64,000 bases of DNA, taken from the NCBI RefSeq assembly GCF_001510665.1, contig NZ_LMTI01000003.1, forward strand, positions 354,854 to 418,853, written 5' to 3'. A model generated the notes under the pieces. That model worked only from the letters and a program-made list of their open reading frames with translations. It did no database searches and was not told where the DNA came from. Positions 37,559 to 45,418 of the stretch are shown piece after piece; the stretch's first letter is position 1, and each line of letters begins with the position of its first letter. A program made the position numbers and the translations under genes. This DNA comes from Bacillus sp. FJAT-27445 (GTDB taxonomy: Bacteria > Bacillota > Bacilli > Bacillales > Cytobacillaceae).

Positions 37559-37594
37559 CAGGCCGTCCCGAAGAGGGATGGCCTGTTAACTTTT
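37559..37594 (+). terminator. Terminator after degV
   Basis: CAGGCCGTCCC (37559-37569) pairs with GGGATGGCCTG (37575-37585) with one G-U pair. The tail is moderately T-rich. Confidence 0.75.
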
Positions 37595-37676
37595 ACTTAA
37601 CCTATTAATAGGGGGAGATTGAGTGATTGGAAAAAGTGATAAAATACTCAATCATAAATGATTAGGGGGGAGTTAC

Positions 37677-37763
37677 GTGAAAATAGCGGGAATTGAGGAA
37701 AAGCATCTGAAGGAAGTAATGAAGGAATATGATGATGCGTTCAGGGGATTGAAAGACCGATAA
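37677..37763 (+). CDS. 28-residue orphan small ORF
   Basis: A GTG-initiated frame of 28 codons, reading MKIAGIEEKHLKEVM and ending in ..GLKDR. It has an unusually strong AGGGGGGAG binding site five bases before the start and is followed at once by a proper terminator. The peptide is charged and would form an amphipathic helix, with no membrane segment. It lies alone between the degV terminator and the lipoprotein gene. I do not recognise it. The combination of strong site, short frame and terminator argues that it is a real translated unit or the remnant of one. Confidence 0.5.
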   Translation: MKIAGIEEKHLKEVMKEYDDAFRGLKDR

Positions 37764-37769
37764 GGGAAG

Positions 37770-37793
37770 GAAGGGTAAAAGCCCTTCTTTTTT
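37770..37793 (+). terminator. Terminator of the 28-aa ORF
   Basis: GAAGGG (37770-37775) pairs with CCCTTC (37782-37787), followed by six T. Confidence 0.8.
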
Positions 37794-37858
37794 CTATGGT
37801 CTAAAAGTCCCGAAGTGAGAAATTCTTATTGGGGAATTTATGGAATATTTCATTTAAT

Positions 37859-37882
37859 CGGGTAAAAATCACCCGGTTTTTT
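37859..37882 (+). terminator. Orphan terminator upstream of the lipoprotein gene
   Basis: CGGGT (37859-37863) pairs with ACCCG (37871-37875), followed by GTTTTTTA. Only 66 bases separate it from the preceding terminator and no frame lies between them. It might terminate a very short RNA or be a relic. Confidence 0.55.
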
Positions 37883-38015
37883 ATTGTCTGAAGGATAGGT
37901 ATTAGTTCACATTTTGAATATCTAACATATACATTAATGTTTATGTTGATATATAGTGGAAGTGTTCAATGAGTAAACAAAATTTATCAATTATGGAAAA
38001 GGGGTGGGGATTCAG

Positions 38016-38699
38016 ATGAATCAATTCAAGAAAGTAATGGTTGCGGGGATATTGATCGGGGGCCTGTTGTCGGGTTGTGCGAGTTCTGGTGAAGTATCAG
38101 GGGGTAAATCAGAGGAACCGAAAAAGGAAGCGACTAAGGCGGATCAGAAGCCGTTGAAGAAAGATAGTGAAGGGAATTATATATTAGAGGAAGTTGGCCA
38201 GATAGCCCCGAATGAAGATGCGACAGGAGAGCTTTTGGGGATTGCGAAGGTGAATCAGGTGGTTGATATTGCCCCGTTGAAGGTGACGGTGAAGGATATC
38301 AAGCTGATTAAATTGTCGGATGTATCAGAGGATATGGCTGTTAGTTTGTCGATGTATACTGGCGGTGATTATGAAGATTTACAAAAGGGATTCAGTTATA
38401 TCCAAGTCCAGTATGAAACGGAGAATACATCAGAAGGAAATGTGAGTTGGAATGATTTAGAAACGGCGGTAACGGATGCAGGGGAACAGATTGATGTATC
38501 AATGGAAGATTTTCATTTTGATGATGCTGAAAGTGATTCAATGTTTATCGGAAAAGTTAAGAAGGAATTTATAGATTCGTTTATTGTCAAAAATGATCAG
38601 ATCAATAAAGTGAAATTGGTATTTGGAGCTTCTTCCAATTCTGATACCTATGATACATTCACAGATAATCAGACAGTAGAATATGAGTTGGAAAGATAG
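38016..38699 (+). CDS. Lipoprotein, Ig-like (DUF4352-like) domain
   Basis: A 227-aa lipoprotein with signal peptide and lipobox LLSGC (Cys about residue 22), then a charged Lys/Glu linker and a beta-rich domain (about 80-227) with VDIAPLKVTVKDIKLIKLSD and a later WNDL, resembling DUF4352-type immunoglobulin-like domains; that assignment is tentative. ATG 38016 follows GTGGGG by seven bases; an in-frame GTG at 38004 is less likely. It would sit on the outer face of the membrane. The DNA is more AT-rich than its neighbours. No partner gene is apparent. Confidence 0.8.
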   Translation: MNQFKKVMVAGILIGGLLSGCASSGEVSGGKSEEPKKEATKADQKPLKKDSEGNYILEEVGQIAPNEDATGELLGIAKVNQVVDIAPLKVTVKDIKLIKLSDVSEDMAVSLSMYTGGDYEDLQKGFSYIQVQYETENTSEGNVSWNDLETAVTDAGEQIDVSMEDFHFDDAESDSMFIGKVKKEFIDSFIVKNDQINKVKLVFGASSNSDTYDTFTDNQTVEYELER

Positions 38700-38720
38700 G
38701 GGGAAAACCTCTATTTTTTT
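38697..38720 (+). terminator. Weak terminator overlapping the lipoprotein stop
   Basis: TAGGGG (38697-38702) pairs with CCTCTA (38708-38713) at five of six positions, followed by seven T. Short, but with a good tail. Confidence 0.5.
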
Positions 38721-38914
38721 GGTTTATTTGTGGGAATCGATAGCAGAGTGCTAGCAAAGCCAGACGATACAAATTAAAACCATAATATAAGATTGCAAAG
38801 TTTTCATATATTTGTAATAAAACAGTGAATAAATTTCCCATACTATTGTTACAATTAAATTGTATTATTTTGTAAAATCAATAGATTCAGTACCATCAAA
38901 AAGGAGGACCCTTA

Positions 38915-39946
38915 TTGAATTTAAAAGATAGAAAAATACCCCTTAAAATCCTACAGGAAGAAGCATTTCTAAGAAATATTTCCTTAACCTGTCCGGAGCG
39001 GCCCAAGTTGGAAAATGACTGTACCCGGAGAAAGGCCGGTTATTGGGGAGAAACGGAATTGAATTACTACCTTAAACTGCTCCCTCACGAAGGCTATTTC
39101 ATCCTCAATGACCTCAGGCTTCCCTTCAAAAGTAACTATTTTCAAATTGACACCCTCATTATTACTACAAGATACATACTCCTTATTGAATCAAAAAACA
39201 TGAAAGGCACCTTATTTTTTGATAGAGAATTCAATCAGCTTCTCCGTTTGAATGGGGATCAAGAGGAAGCATTTAAAGACCCCATTGCCCAGGTGAAAAC
39301 TCGCATCTTGAAACTAAAATCACTTTTGGCCATTCTCCCCCTAAATATTCCTGTTGACTACCTTATTTCAATAGCAAGTTCAAAAACCATACTTAAAACA
39401 AACTCAAGACATATCGACAGGGTCTGCCACGCCTATAATATCGTTCATATATTGATGAAACTGGATGCTCAATATCACGAGGAGTTTTTGACAACGGATC
39501 AGATTTTTGAAATTGCAAATATTCTTCTCCGTTTCCATACCCCATCGCCCTTTAAAAATTACCACGCATTTGGTCTTTCACTGAATGATTTTCTTCTCGG
39601 TATCTATTGCCCTATCTGCAACAGGAAATTGCACTATAACTGGGGGAAATGGCATTGCTACACGTGCAGTTCGGAAAGCAAGGAGGTGTATATTCAGAAA
39701 ATAATAGATTATTTCCTGATTTTTGGACCAGAAATATCGAATTCCCAATGCAAAGAGTTTTTGGGCCTTCCGTCAGAAGATCTGTCCTTCAAACTTCTAA
39801 GTCGACTAGATCTGCATTCGACTGGAAAGGGAAAGAGGAAAAGATATCATCCGCCCGGCCCCTTTGAGAACATTGAAGAATGGGATATGGATAAAAAATT
39901 AAAGTCAACTGTTCTTTTTCAAGACGGCTCATGGAGGCAAAGATGA
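38915..39946 (+). CDS. NERD-domain protein with C-terminal zinc ribbon
   Basis: A 343-aa cytosolic protein. The start is TTG seven bases after AAGGAGG. The N-terminal NERD (nuclease-related) domain spans about residues 38-160: GYWGETELNYYL, DTLIITTRYILLIESKN and a downstream QV motif. The D ... E-x-K arrangement (IDTLII ... IESK) is the restriction-endonuclease-like catalytic pattern. Residues about 231-252 form a Cys4 zinc ribbon (CPIC ... CYTC). A C-terminal winged-helix-like segment follows. Its stop overlaps the comFA start by four bases (ATGA), so it is translationally coupled to a competence DNA-uptake helicase. Its role is unknown; DNA processing is an inference. Confidence 0.85.
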   Translation: MNLKDRKIPLKILQEEAFLRNISLTCPERPKLENDCTRRKAGYWGETELNYYLKLLPHEGYFILNDLRLPFKSNYFQIDTLIITTRYILLIESKNMKGTLFFDREFNQLLRLNGDQEEAFKDPIAQVKTRILKLKSLLAILPLNIPVDYLISIASSKTILKTNSRHIDRVCHAYNIVHILMKLDAQYHEEFLTTDQIFEIANILLRFHTPSPFKNYHAFGLSLNDFLLGIYCPICNRKLHYNWGKWHCYTCSSESKEVYIQKIIDYFLIFGPEISNSQCKEFLGLPSEDLSFKLLSRLDLHSTGKGKRKRYHPPGPFENIEEWDMDKKLKSTVLFQDGSWRQR

Positions 39947-41457
39947 GGTTTACTCTCCAAACTGAAATAGTAACCCCGGTCCACCCAACCTTTACAAAAG
40001 ATGGGCAGCCGCAGTTCCCGCCAGACACTCACCGCATCTCCCAACTGCAAACGATCCCGCATCCGCCGCTAAACCCCGGATTTACACCAAACTCAAACCT
40101 TCAGGAAGCTCTCGCAGGAAAACAGCTTCTCCTTGACGATATCAACCTACCACAACAAGAAATCCAAAATCATTATAAAAATGGTTATGTTGCATATAAA
40201 AAAGGAATCGAATTCTTCGGTAAAAAACCCCAGTGCTCACGCTGTGGAAATGGGGATCCGCTTCTGTTCGGGGCATTTCCATGCTCACGCTGCGGGGAGA
40301 TGTGCATGTATTGCCGGAAGTGCATCGTAATGGGGAGGATTAGTGAATGTACACCGCTTATCGGATGGTCCGGCACAGCACCCACTTTTAACATTCCTGA
40401 AAAGATTATGGAGTGGAGGGGGATACTCTCCGAAGGGCAGCAGACCGCCGCAAACCGGGCAGTAGAAGCTGTCCAACATAGTAGGAATCTTTTAATTTGG
40501 GCTGTATGCGGGGCGGGGAAGACGGAGGTCCTTTTCCCGGCAATCGAAGCAGCCGTCGCAAGCGGGAGACGGATTTGTATTGCCACGCCGCGCACCGATG
40601 TTGTCCTTGAACTCGCTCCCCGCCTCAAAGCGGCATTTCCGTCTATAAATATCGCATCACTTTACGGAGGGAGCGAAGAACGCCATACCTTTGCCCAGCT
40701 GACGATTTCGACGACCCACCAGCTGCTAAGATTCAATCGAGCTTTTGATACCGTAATCTTAGACGAGGTGGATGCATTCCCATATACGATGGATGAATCG
40801 CTTCAGTATGCCGTGGAAAGGGCCAGAAAGGGGAACTCGTCAATTATCTATCTTACCGCGACCCCAAGCAAAAAATGGCAAGCAGAATGCCGTGTAGGGA
40901 AACGTGCGTATGTGACAATTCCCGCCCGTTTCCACCGCCATCCTCTCCCCGTTCCTGAGTTTGCCTGGTGCGGAAATTGGCGAAAGCATCTTCAAAAGAA
41001 CCGGATTCCTAAAGAATTCATGAGGTGGGTAAGAGAACGAATTGGGACAGGTAAGCAGGCACTCATCTTTTTCCCGCATATTGAATCCATGCAGGTAGCC
41101 CTGCCTCTTTTCCGAAAATTGCATTCAGCGATTGATTCTGTCCATGCTGAGGATCCGAGCCGAAAGGAGAAGGTATTGAAAATGAGGAACGGTGAGACGC
41201 CTATCCTCCTGACAACTACTATCCTTGAACGCGGGGTCACACTCGCGAACATTGATGTCGCCGTCATTGGCGCCGAAGACCGGATCTTTACCGAAAGAGG
41301 GCTTGTCCAAATTGCCGGACGGGCCGGAAGAAGTGCCAAGTACCCGACTGGCATCGTGACATTTTTTCATTTTGGGAAAACAAATGCGATGGTGGAAGCA
41401 CGGAAGCAAATCCAGCTAATGAACCAGGAGGCAAAAGCAAAGGGGCTGCTGGATTAA
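39943..41457 (+). CDS. comFA: ComFA, DEAD-type helicase for DNA uptake
   Basis: A 504-aa ATP-dependent motor that drives single-stranded DNA through the ComEC pore during transformation. ATG 39943 is chosen because GGAGG lies five bases before it and it overlaps the NERD stop; in-frame ATG 39931 lacks a site. An N-terminal zinc module (CSRCG ... CSRCG ... CMYCRKC, about residues 87-122) precedes two RecA domains: Walker A CGAGKTE, ATPRTDVV, DEVDAFPY, the STTHQLLR and LTATPS motifs, and a C-terminal ERGVTLANIDV ... QIAGRAGR. The order of motifs is complete, so the gene looks functional. Confidence 0.95.
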   Translation: MRFTLQTEIVTPVHPTFTKDGQPQFPPDTHRISQLQTIPHPPLNPGFTPNSNLQEALAGKQLLLDDINLPQQEIQNHYKNGYVAYKKGIEFFGKKPQCSRCGNGDPLLFGAFPCSRCGEMCMYCRKCIVMGRISECTPLIGWSGTAPTFNIPEKIMEWRGILSEGQQTAANRAVEAVQHSRNLLIWAVCGAGKTEVLFPAIEAAVASGRRICIATPRTDVVLELAPRLKAAFPSINIASLYGGSEERHTFAQLTISTTHQLLRFNRAFDTVILDEVDAFPYTMDESLQYAVERARKGNSSIIYLTATPSKKWQAECRVGKRAYVTIPARFHRHPLPVPEFAWCGNWRKHLQKNRIPKEFMRWVRERIGTGKQALIFFPHIESMQVALPLFRKLHSAIDSVHAEDPSRKEKVLKMRNGETPILLTTTILERGVTLANIDVAVIGAEDRIFTERGLVQIAGRAGRSAKYPTGIVTFFHFGKTNAMVEARKQIQLMNQEAKAKGLLD

Positions 41458-41531
41458 GATGAGACAGCTTTTTGAAGGGAAGGCACGGATAAAGTAAAAA
41501 TGATATGTCAAGTAAAAATAGGAGGGATAGT

Positions 41532-42248
41532 TTGCTGTTTACGACTGAACGATGCTTGCTGTGCGGAGGGGAAGCGGCCGATGCGGAATCTTGGTCAAGC
41601 CTATTTGCCAAGACAAGGGAAAATCCAATCTGTGATAGCTGCAGCAAAAGCCTGGAACGAGTGGGCGGCGATATATGCCAGATTTGCGGGAGGCCGTTTT
41701 CTGCATACGATGTCACATTTAGGGTAAAGGAACTGTGTGGAGACTGCAGCCGCTGGGAAAAGGATGACCTGTGGGCAGGACTGCTCGACAGGAACCGTTC
41801 CTTGTATGTATACAATGATTTTCTCAAGGAAGTCATTGCCCGTTATAAATACAGGGGCGACTATATTCTGGCCAGGGCGTTCAGCAATTTGGCCGCCGTG
41901 GAAATCCAGAAGATGAAGCCGGATATTGTTGTCCCTATTCCTCTAAGTCCGGAAAGGCAGTATGAGCGCGGTTTTAACCAAGCTGAAGCGGTAATAAGGG
42001 AGGCAGGCTTGCCGTATCAGCAGCTGCTTGCCCGGATTCACGGCGAAAAGCAATCGAAGAAGTCCCGCAATGAGCGCATCAATGTGCCACAGGTATTCAG
42101 GCTAACAGAATCTTCAGGCTTTGCCGCGAAAAAAATCCTTCTCGTTGATGATATTTACACAACCGGCTCGACACTCAGGCACGCGGCCAAACTCCTGAAG
42201 GAAGGAGGTGCGGGGGAAATCTCCTCGTTTACAATCGCCAGGGGCTAA
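41532..42248 (+). CDS. comFC: ComFC, phosphoribosyltransferase-like competence protein
   Basis: A 238-aa protein of the ComF/GntX family that works with ComFA in DNA uptake. I place the start at TTG 41532, six bases after AGGAGG; the frame extends to ATG 41505 without a binding site. The N-terminus has a Cys-rich zinc module (CLLCGG, CDSCSKSL, CQICGRPF, CGDCSRW). The C-terminal PRTase domain has RYKYRGDY, VPIPLSPER, GFNQA and the PRPP loop LLVDDIYTTGST. comFB, present between comFA and comFC in B. subtilis, is missing here. Confidence 0.93.
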   Translation: MLFTTERCLLCGGEAADAESWSSLFAKTRENPICDSCSKSLERVGGDICQICGRPFSAYDVTFRVKELCGDCSRWEKDDLWAGLLDRNRSLYVYNDFLKEVIARYKYRGDYILARAFSNLAAVEIQKMKPDIVVPIPLSPERQYERGFNQAEAVIREAGLPYQQLLARIHGEKQSKKSRNERINVPQVFRLTESSGFAAKKILLVDDIYTTGSTLRHAAKLLKEGGAGEISSFTIARG

Positions 42249-42439
42249 TTGAAGGCAAGCGTTCATCTTTTAATGCCATCAAAGGCACAATTCGACATTC
42301 ATTCGACAAATTGAAAGCTGCCCCACAATTTGATTTCCGCGCCGAAAAAGAAGAAGAAAAATCTCCTTCTTTTTTGGAAAAAAAGGTTGTCACTATTTGC
42401 CTAGTGCAATTGTCAAATATTCGACAAACTTTTTGTTCT

Positions 42440-42473
42440 GTTTTAGCAGGATTCTCATAGGGTAAGAGAGAAT
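42440..42473 (+). promoter_or_regulatory. Overlapping sigma-B and sigma-H type promoters of hpf
   Basis: GTTTTA (42440-42445) and GGGTAA (42460-42465), 14 bases apart, fit sigma-B (GTTTWW-N13-15-GGGWAW). GCAGGATTC (42446-42454) and AGAGAAT (42467-42473), 12 bases apart, fit sigma-H (RNAGGAWWW-N11-12-RNNGAAT) except the last W. B. subtilis yvyD is known to have both kinds of promoter. Confidence 0.7.
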
Positions 42474-42511
42474 TATATTTACATAGTCATAACAAAAGGA
42501 GGAGTTTCATT

Positions 42512-43060
42512 ATGAATTACAACATTCGTGGTGAAAACATTGAAGTAACTCCAGCAATTCGTGAGTATGTGGAAAAAAAGATTTCCAAACTCGAAAGGTA
42601 CTTTACTGAAACACCAGATTCCAACGTCAACGTCAATCTGAAAGTTTTCCAGGATAAAACATCAAAGGTGGAAGTCACCATTCCGATGCCGCATCTCGTC
42701 CTCCGCGCCGAAGAAAGCCATGAAGACATGTATGCCGCGGTCGACTTGATTACCGATAAATTGGAACGCCAAATCCGAAAGCATAAAACAAAAGTAAACC
42801 GTAAATTCCGCGAAAAAGGTGATTTTGCGGCGATGTTCGCAACAGTACAAGGATCCGATGCCTCCGAGTTCGAGGATGACGAACTAGAGGTGGTTCGTAC
42901 AAAGCGATTTGAACTTAAGCCAATGGATAGCGAAGAGGCCATCCTTCAGATGAACATGCTCGGCCATACCTTCTACGTTTTTACCAATGCCGAGACAAAC
43001 CAGACAAACGTCGTCTATAAACGCCACGACGGCCGCTACGGTTTGATTGAAGCGCATTAA
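42512..43060 (+). CDS. hpf: Long-form ribosome hibernation promoting factor
   Basis: A 182-aa long-type HPF (YvyD) that dimerises 70S ribosomes into inactive 100S particles in stationary phase or stress. The N-terminal S30AE domain (about 1-100) begins MNYNIRGENIEVTPAIREYVE, and the C-terminal dimerisation domain (about 125-182) includes KRFELKPMDSEEAI ... NVVYKRHDGRYGLIEA. Length and start (AAGGAGGAG) are standard. It carries stress and early-stationary promoters upstream and its own terminator. Confidence 0.97.
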   Translation: MNYNIRGENIEVTPAIREYVEKKISKLERYFTETPDSNVNVNLKVFQDKTSKVEVTIPMPHLVLRAEESHEDMYAAVDLITDKLERQIRKHKTKVNRKFREKGDFAAMFATVQGSDASEFEDDELEVVRTKRFELKPMDSEEAILQMNMLGHTFYVFTNAETNQTNVVYKRHDGRYGLIEAH

Positions 43061-43069
43061 TAAGAAGAT

Positions 43070-43102
43070 AATCCGGTTCCCAATCTGGGAGCCGGATTTT
43101 TT
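43070..43102 (+). terminator. Terminator of hpf
   Basis: AATCCGGTTCCC (43070-43081) pairs with GGGAGCCGGATT (43087-43098) with one G-U pair, followed by a T run. Confidence 0.9.
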
Positions 43103-43142
43103 AGGTGGAAGCAGCATCCGGTCTAATCCGGGAACTCTTTTT

Positions 43143-43167
43143 AAAAATGAAAAGGAATTTCATTTTT
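43143..43167. repeat. Perfect 10-bp inverted repeat upstream of the DUF1028-chrA operon
   Basis: AAAAATGAAA (43143-43152) and TTTCATTTTT (43158-43167) around a five-base centre, 55 bases before the ATG at 43222. The symmetry fits a repressor operator, but no regulator gene is adjacent. Confidence 0.5.
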
Positions 43168-43221
43168 AGTATCGAAATTTAGGGTAATAGATGTACAATA
43201 CATACGAAGGGGGAATAGGCC

Positions 43222-44088
43222 ATGACCTTTTCCATTGTCGGATTCGATCCAGTTGAAAAAGAATGGGGGATTGCCGTCCAATCGAAATTCCTCGGAGTAG
43301 GCGCAGTGGTCCCGTGGGCAAAAGCTGGAGTCGGAGCAGTTGCAACCCAGTCCTACGCCAACACGGCGTATGGTCCGAAAGCTCTTGAACTTATGGCAGC
43401 AGGCAAAACGGCGGAAGAAGCGCTTCAGATTATTCTCGAGGAAGACAGGGAGCGGGAAATGCGCCAGGTTGGCCTCATTGATGCCGAGGGAAACGCGGCG
43501 ACTTTTACAGGTTCGCAGTGCTTCAAGTGGGCGGGGGGCGTAACTGGAACCCATTTTGCAGCCCAGGGGAATATTCTTGTCGATGAAACCACCGTCACCC
43601 AAATGGCTGCCACATTCATGGAAACAAAAGGAACCCTTGCGGAACGCCTATTGGCGGCGCTTGACGCGGGCAAGGAGGCCGGAGGAGATTCTAGGGGCCA
43701 GCAGTCTGCGGCACTCTTTGTCGTTAAGGAACGGGGCGGTTACGGCGCATTCAATGACCGTTACATCGATCTTCGCGTCGATGACCACCCGCAGCCAATC
43801 AAGGAGCTGATTCGTATTTATGGCCTTCAACAGCTTTATTTCGCACCGTCGAAGCCCGGACGGATTGTCCCGGTTACAGGTGAGGTAGAAACCGAGCTCG
43901 TCCAGCATCTTGGGCGCCTAGGTTATTTTAAAACAAATATTGCCGGCAAACAGGAAACATTTAAAGCGCTGACAGCTTATTTGCACACCGAAAACTTTGA
44001 AATGCGCGAACTGGAGGAAGGCTATATCGACCTCGATGTTCTTGAATATATGAAAAAACAGGAACCGTCTAACACAGAAATGAGATGA
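43222..44088 (+). CDS. DUF1028 protein (Ntn-hydrolase-like)
   Basis: A 288-aa cytosolic protein of the DUF1028 family (PF06267), recognised by MTFSIVGFDPVEKEWGIAVQS, the GVGAVATQSYANTAYGP segment and NDRYIDLRVDDHPQPIKEL. The fold is of the N-terminal nucleophile hydrolase type, but the activity is unknown. A C-terminal extension (about 230-288) resembles the helical domain often attached to the family. GGGGG precedes the start. It is only seven bases from the first chrA gene, so it is co-transcribed with the chromate transporter pair. Confidence 0.85.
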   Translation: MTFSIVGFDPVEKEWGIAVQSKFLGVGAVVPWAKAGVGAVATQSYANTAYGPKALELMAAGKTAEEALQIILEEDREREMRQVGLIDAEGNAATFTGSQCFKWAGGVTGTHFAAQGNILVDETTVTQMAATFMETKGTLAERLLAALDAGKEAGGDSRGQQSAALFVVKERGGYGAFNDRYIDLRVDDHPQPIKELIRIYGLQQLYFAPSKPGRIVPVTGEVETELVQHLGRLGYFKTNIAGKQETFKALTAYLHTENFEMRELEEGYIDLDVLEYMKKQEPSNTEMR

Positions 44089-44095
44089 ACCTTTA

Positions 44096-44650
44096 ATGAA
44101 ACAAGCTGATTTATTCATGGCCTTTTTCCGGGTCGGCATGCTCGGATACGGCGGGGGACCGTCATCCATCCCGCTGGTACAAAAAGAAGTCGTGGCCCGC
44201 TATAAATGGATGGACAGCGAGGAGTTCGGCGATGTTCTCGCTCTCGCAAACGCACTCCCGGGGCCAATCGCAACAAAACTCGCGGGGTATATTGGCTACC
44301 GTGTAGCAGGGTATGCCGGTATGCTGATTGCCGTCTTAGCTACAATCGTTCCGACCATCATCCTGATGATCTTGCTACTTGCCGGGCTGAACGCCTTCAA
44401 GGACCAGCCATGGGTTCGGGGAGCGGCAAGCGCGGTCGTTCCGGTCGTCGCAGTCATGCTCTTGACCATGACATGGGATTTTATAAAAAAATCACTTGGC
44501 TCAAGCCTTGGAACAGTATGGACGATTATTCTTCTGGTCGGCAGCTTTGTTCTCCTTGAGGCCCTCGATGTTCATCCGGCCATCATCATTTTTACTCTCC
44601 TCCTCGGGGCCTTGCTTAAAAAGGACAAGAAGGAGGAAGGTACGCCATGA
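44096..44650 (+). CDS. Chromate transporter subunit, short-chain ChrA (first of pair)
   Basis: A 184-aa membrane protein of the short-chain CHR family, equivalent to one half of full-length ChrA. It shows GYGGGPSSIPLVQKEVV, LALANALPGPIATKLAGYIGYR and about five or six hydrophobic segments. Short CHR proteins work as pairs (B. subtilis ywrB/ywrA type) to export chromate, taken up by sulfate systems. The start ATG has a weak site but follows closely on the DUF1028 stop. Its stop overlaps the next start by four bases. Confidence 0.9.
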   Translation: MKQADLFMAFFRVGMLGYGGGPSSIPLVQKEVVARYKWMDSEEFGDVLALANALPGPIATKLAGYIGYRVAGYAGMLIAVLATIVPTIILMILLLAGLNAFKDQPWVRGAASAVVPVVAVMLLTMTWDFIKKSLGSSLGTVWTIILLVGSFVLLEALDVHPAIIIFTLLLGALLKKDKKEEGTP

Positions 44651-45177
44651 TTTACCTTCAAATATTCTGGGCTTTTTTCCTCCCGGGAATTCTTGGTTAT
44701 GGGGGCGGCCCGTCCACGATCCCATTGATTGAGGCAGAAGTTGTCGACCGCTATGAATGGATGACCACAAGCGAGTTTTCCGAAGTTCTTGCTATGGGGA
44801 ACGCGCTCCCAGGACCGATTGCGACAAAAATGGCTGGGTACATCGGCTATGAAATCGGCGGCACACTCGGAGCCGTTATCGGCGTTTTTGCAAGCGTCGC
44901 ACCATCGCTCGTGTTAATGATCGGCTTACTCAGCCTGCTCATGAAACACAAGGAATCGCCAAGGGTGAAACGGATGACCATGATCGTCCGTCCGGTAATC
45001 GCCGCCTTGCTTGCGGTCATGGCCTACGACTTCTTCAGCGAATCGTACCAGGGACCAGGGCTTTTACATACTCTGTTCCTTGCCGCTGCAACCCTCTTCT
45101 TGATGGAAAAAGCCAATGTACATCCGGCTTATGTTATTGCGGGAAGCCTTTTGTATGGGGCGATATTTTTGGGATAA
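44647..45177 (+). CDS. Chromate transporter subunit, short-chain ChrA (second of pair)
   Basis: A 176-aa partner of the preceding gene, with GYGGGPSTIPLIEAEVV and MGNALPGPIATKMAGYIGYE. It starts ATGA-overlapped with the previous stop, which ensures coupled translation. Opposite membrane orientation of the two halves is known for such pairs; here it is inferred. No terminator is evident after it; the 240 bases that follow hold only a CTTTATTAATAAAG palindrome (45267-45280) before the convergent terminator at 45380. Confidence 0.9.
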   Translation: MIYLQIFWAFFLPGILGYGGGPSTIPLIEAEVVDRYEWMTTSEFSEVLAMGNALPGPIATKMAGYIGYEIGGTLGAVIGVFASVAPSLVLMIGLLSLLMKHKESPRVKRMTMIVRPVIAALLAVMAYDFFSESYQGPGLLHTLFLAAATLFLMEKANVHPAYVIAGSLLYGAIFLG

Positions 45178-45379
45178 TAGGAAAGCTAAAAGGGGGTGCA
45201 CTTTCGGTTTTTCGTGGATGTGGAGAAACTGTTCTCCGGAAAATATGTAATACTTTTTGTAAAAGGCTTTATTAATAAAGGTTTAATAAACTGCCTTGGA
45301 ATTTCCATTCTCAATGAGCGCCATTAAACGGGAAAAAGAGAGGGAATGCGGCAAGTTTCAACAAATATTTCCCGGGAAA

Positions 45380-45416
45380 AGAATAAAAGCAACCCGAAAT
45401 TCGTCGGGTTGCTTTT
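45380..45416 (-). terminator. Terminator of the octahaem cytochrome gene (may serve both strands)
   Basis: AAAAGCAACCCGA (45385-45397) pairs perfectly with TCGGGTTGCTTTT (45404-45416). On the minus strand it lies directly after the gene; T-rich ends on both sides allow bidirectional action for the chrA pair. Confidence 0.85.
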
Positions 45417-45418
45417 GC

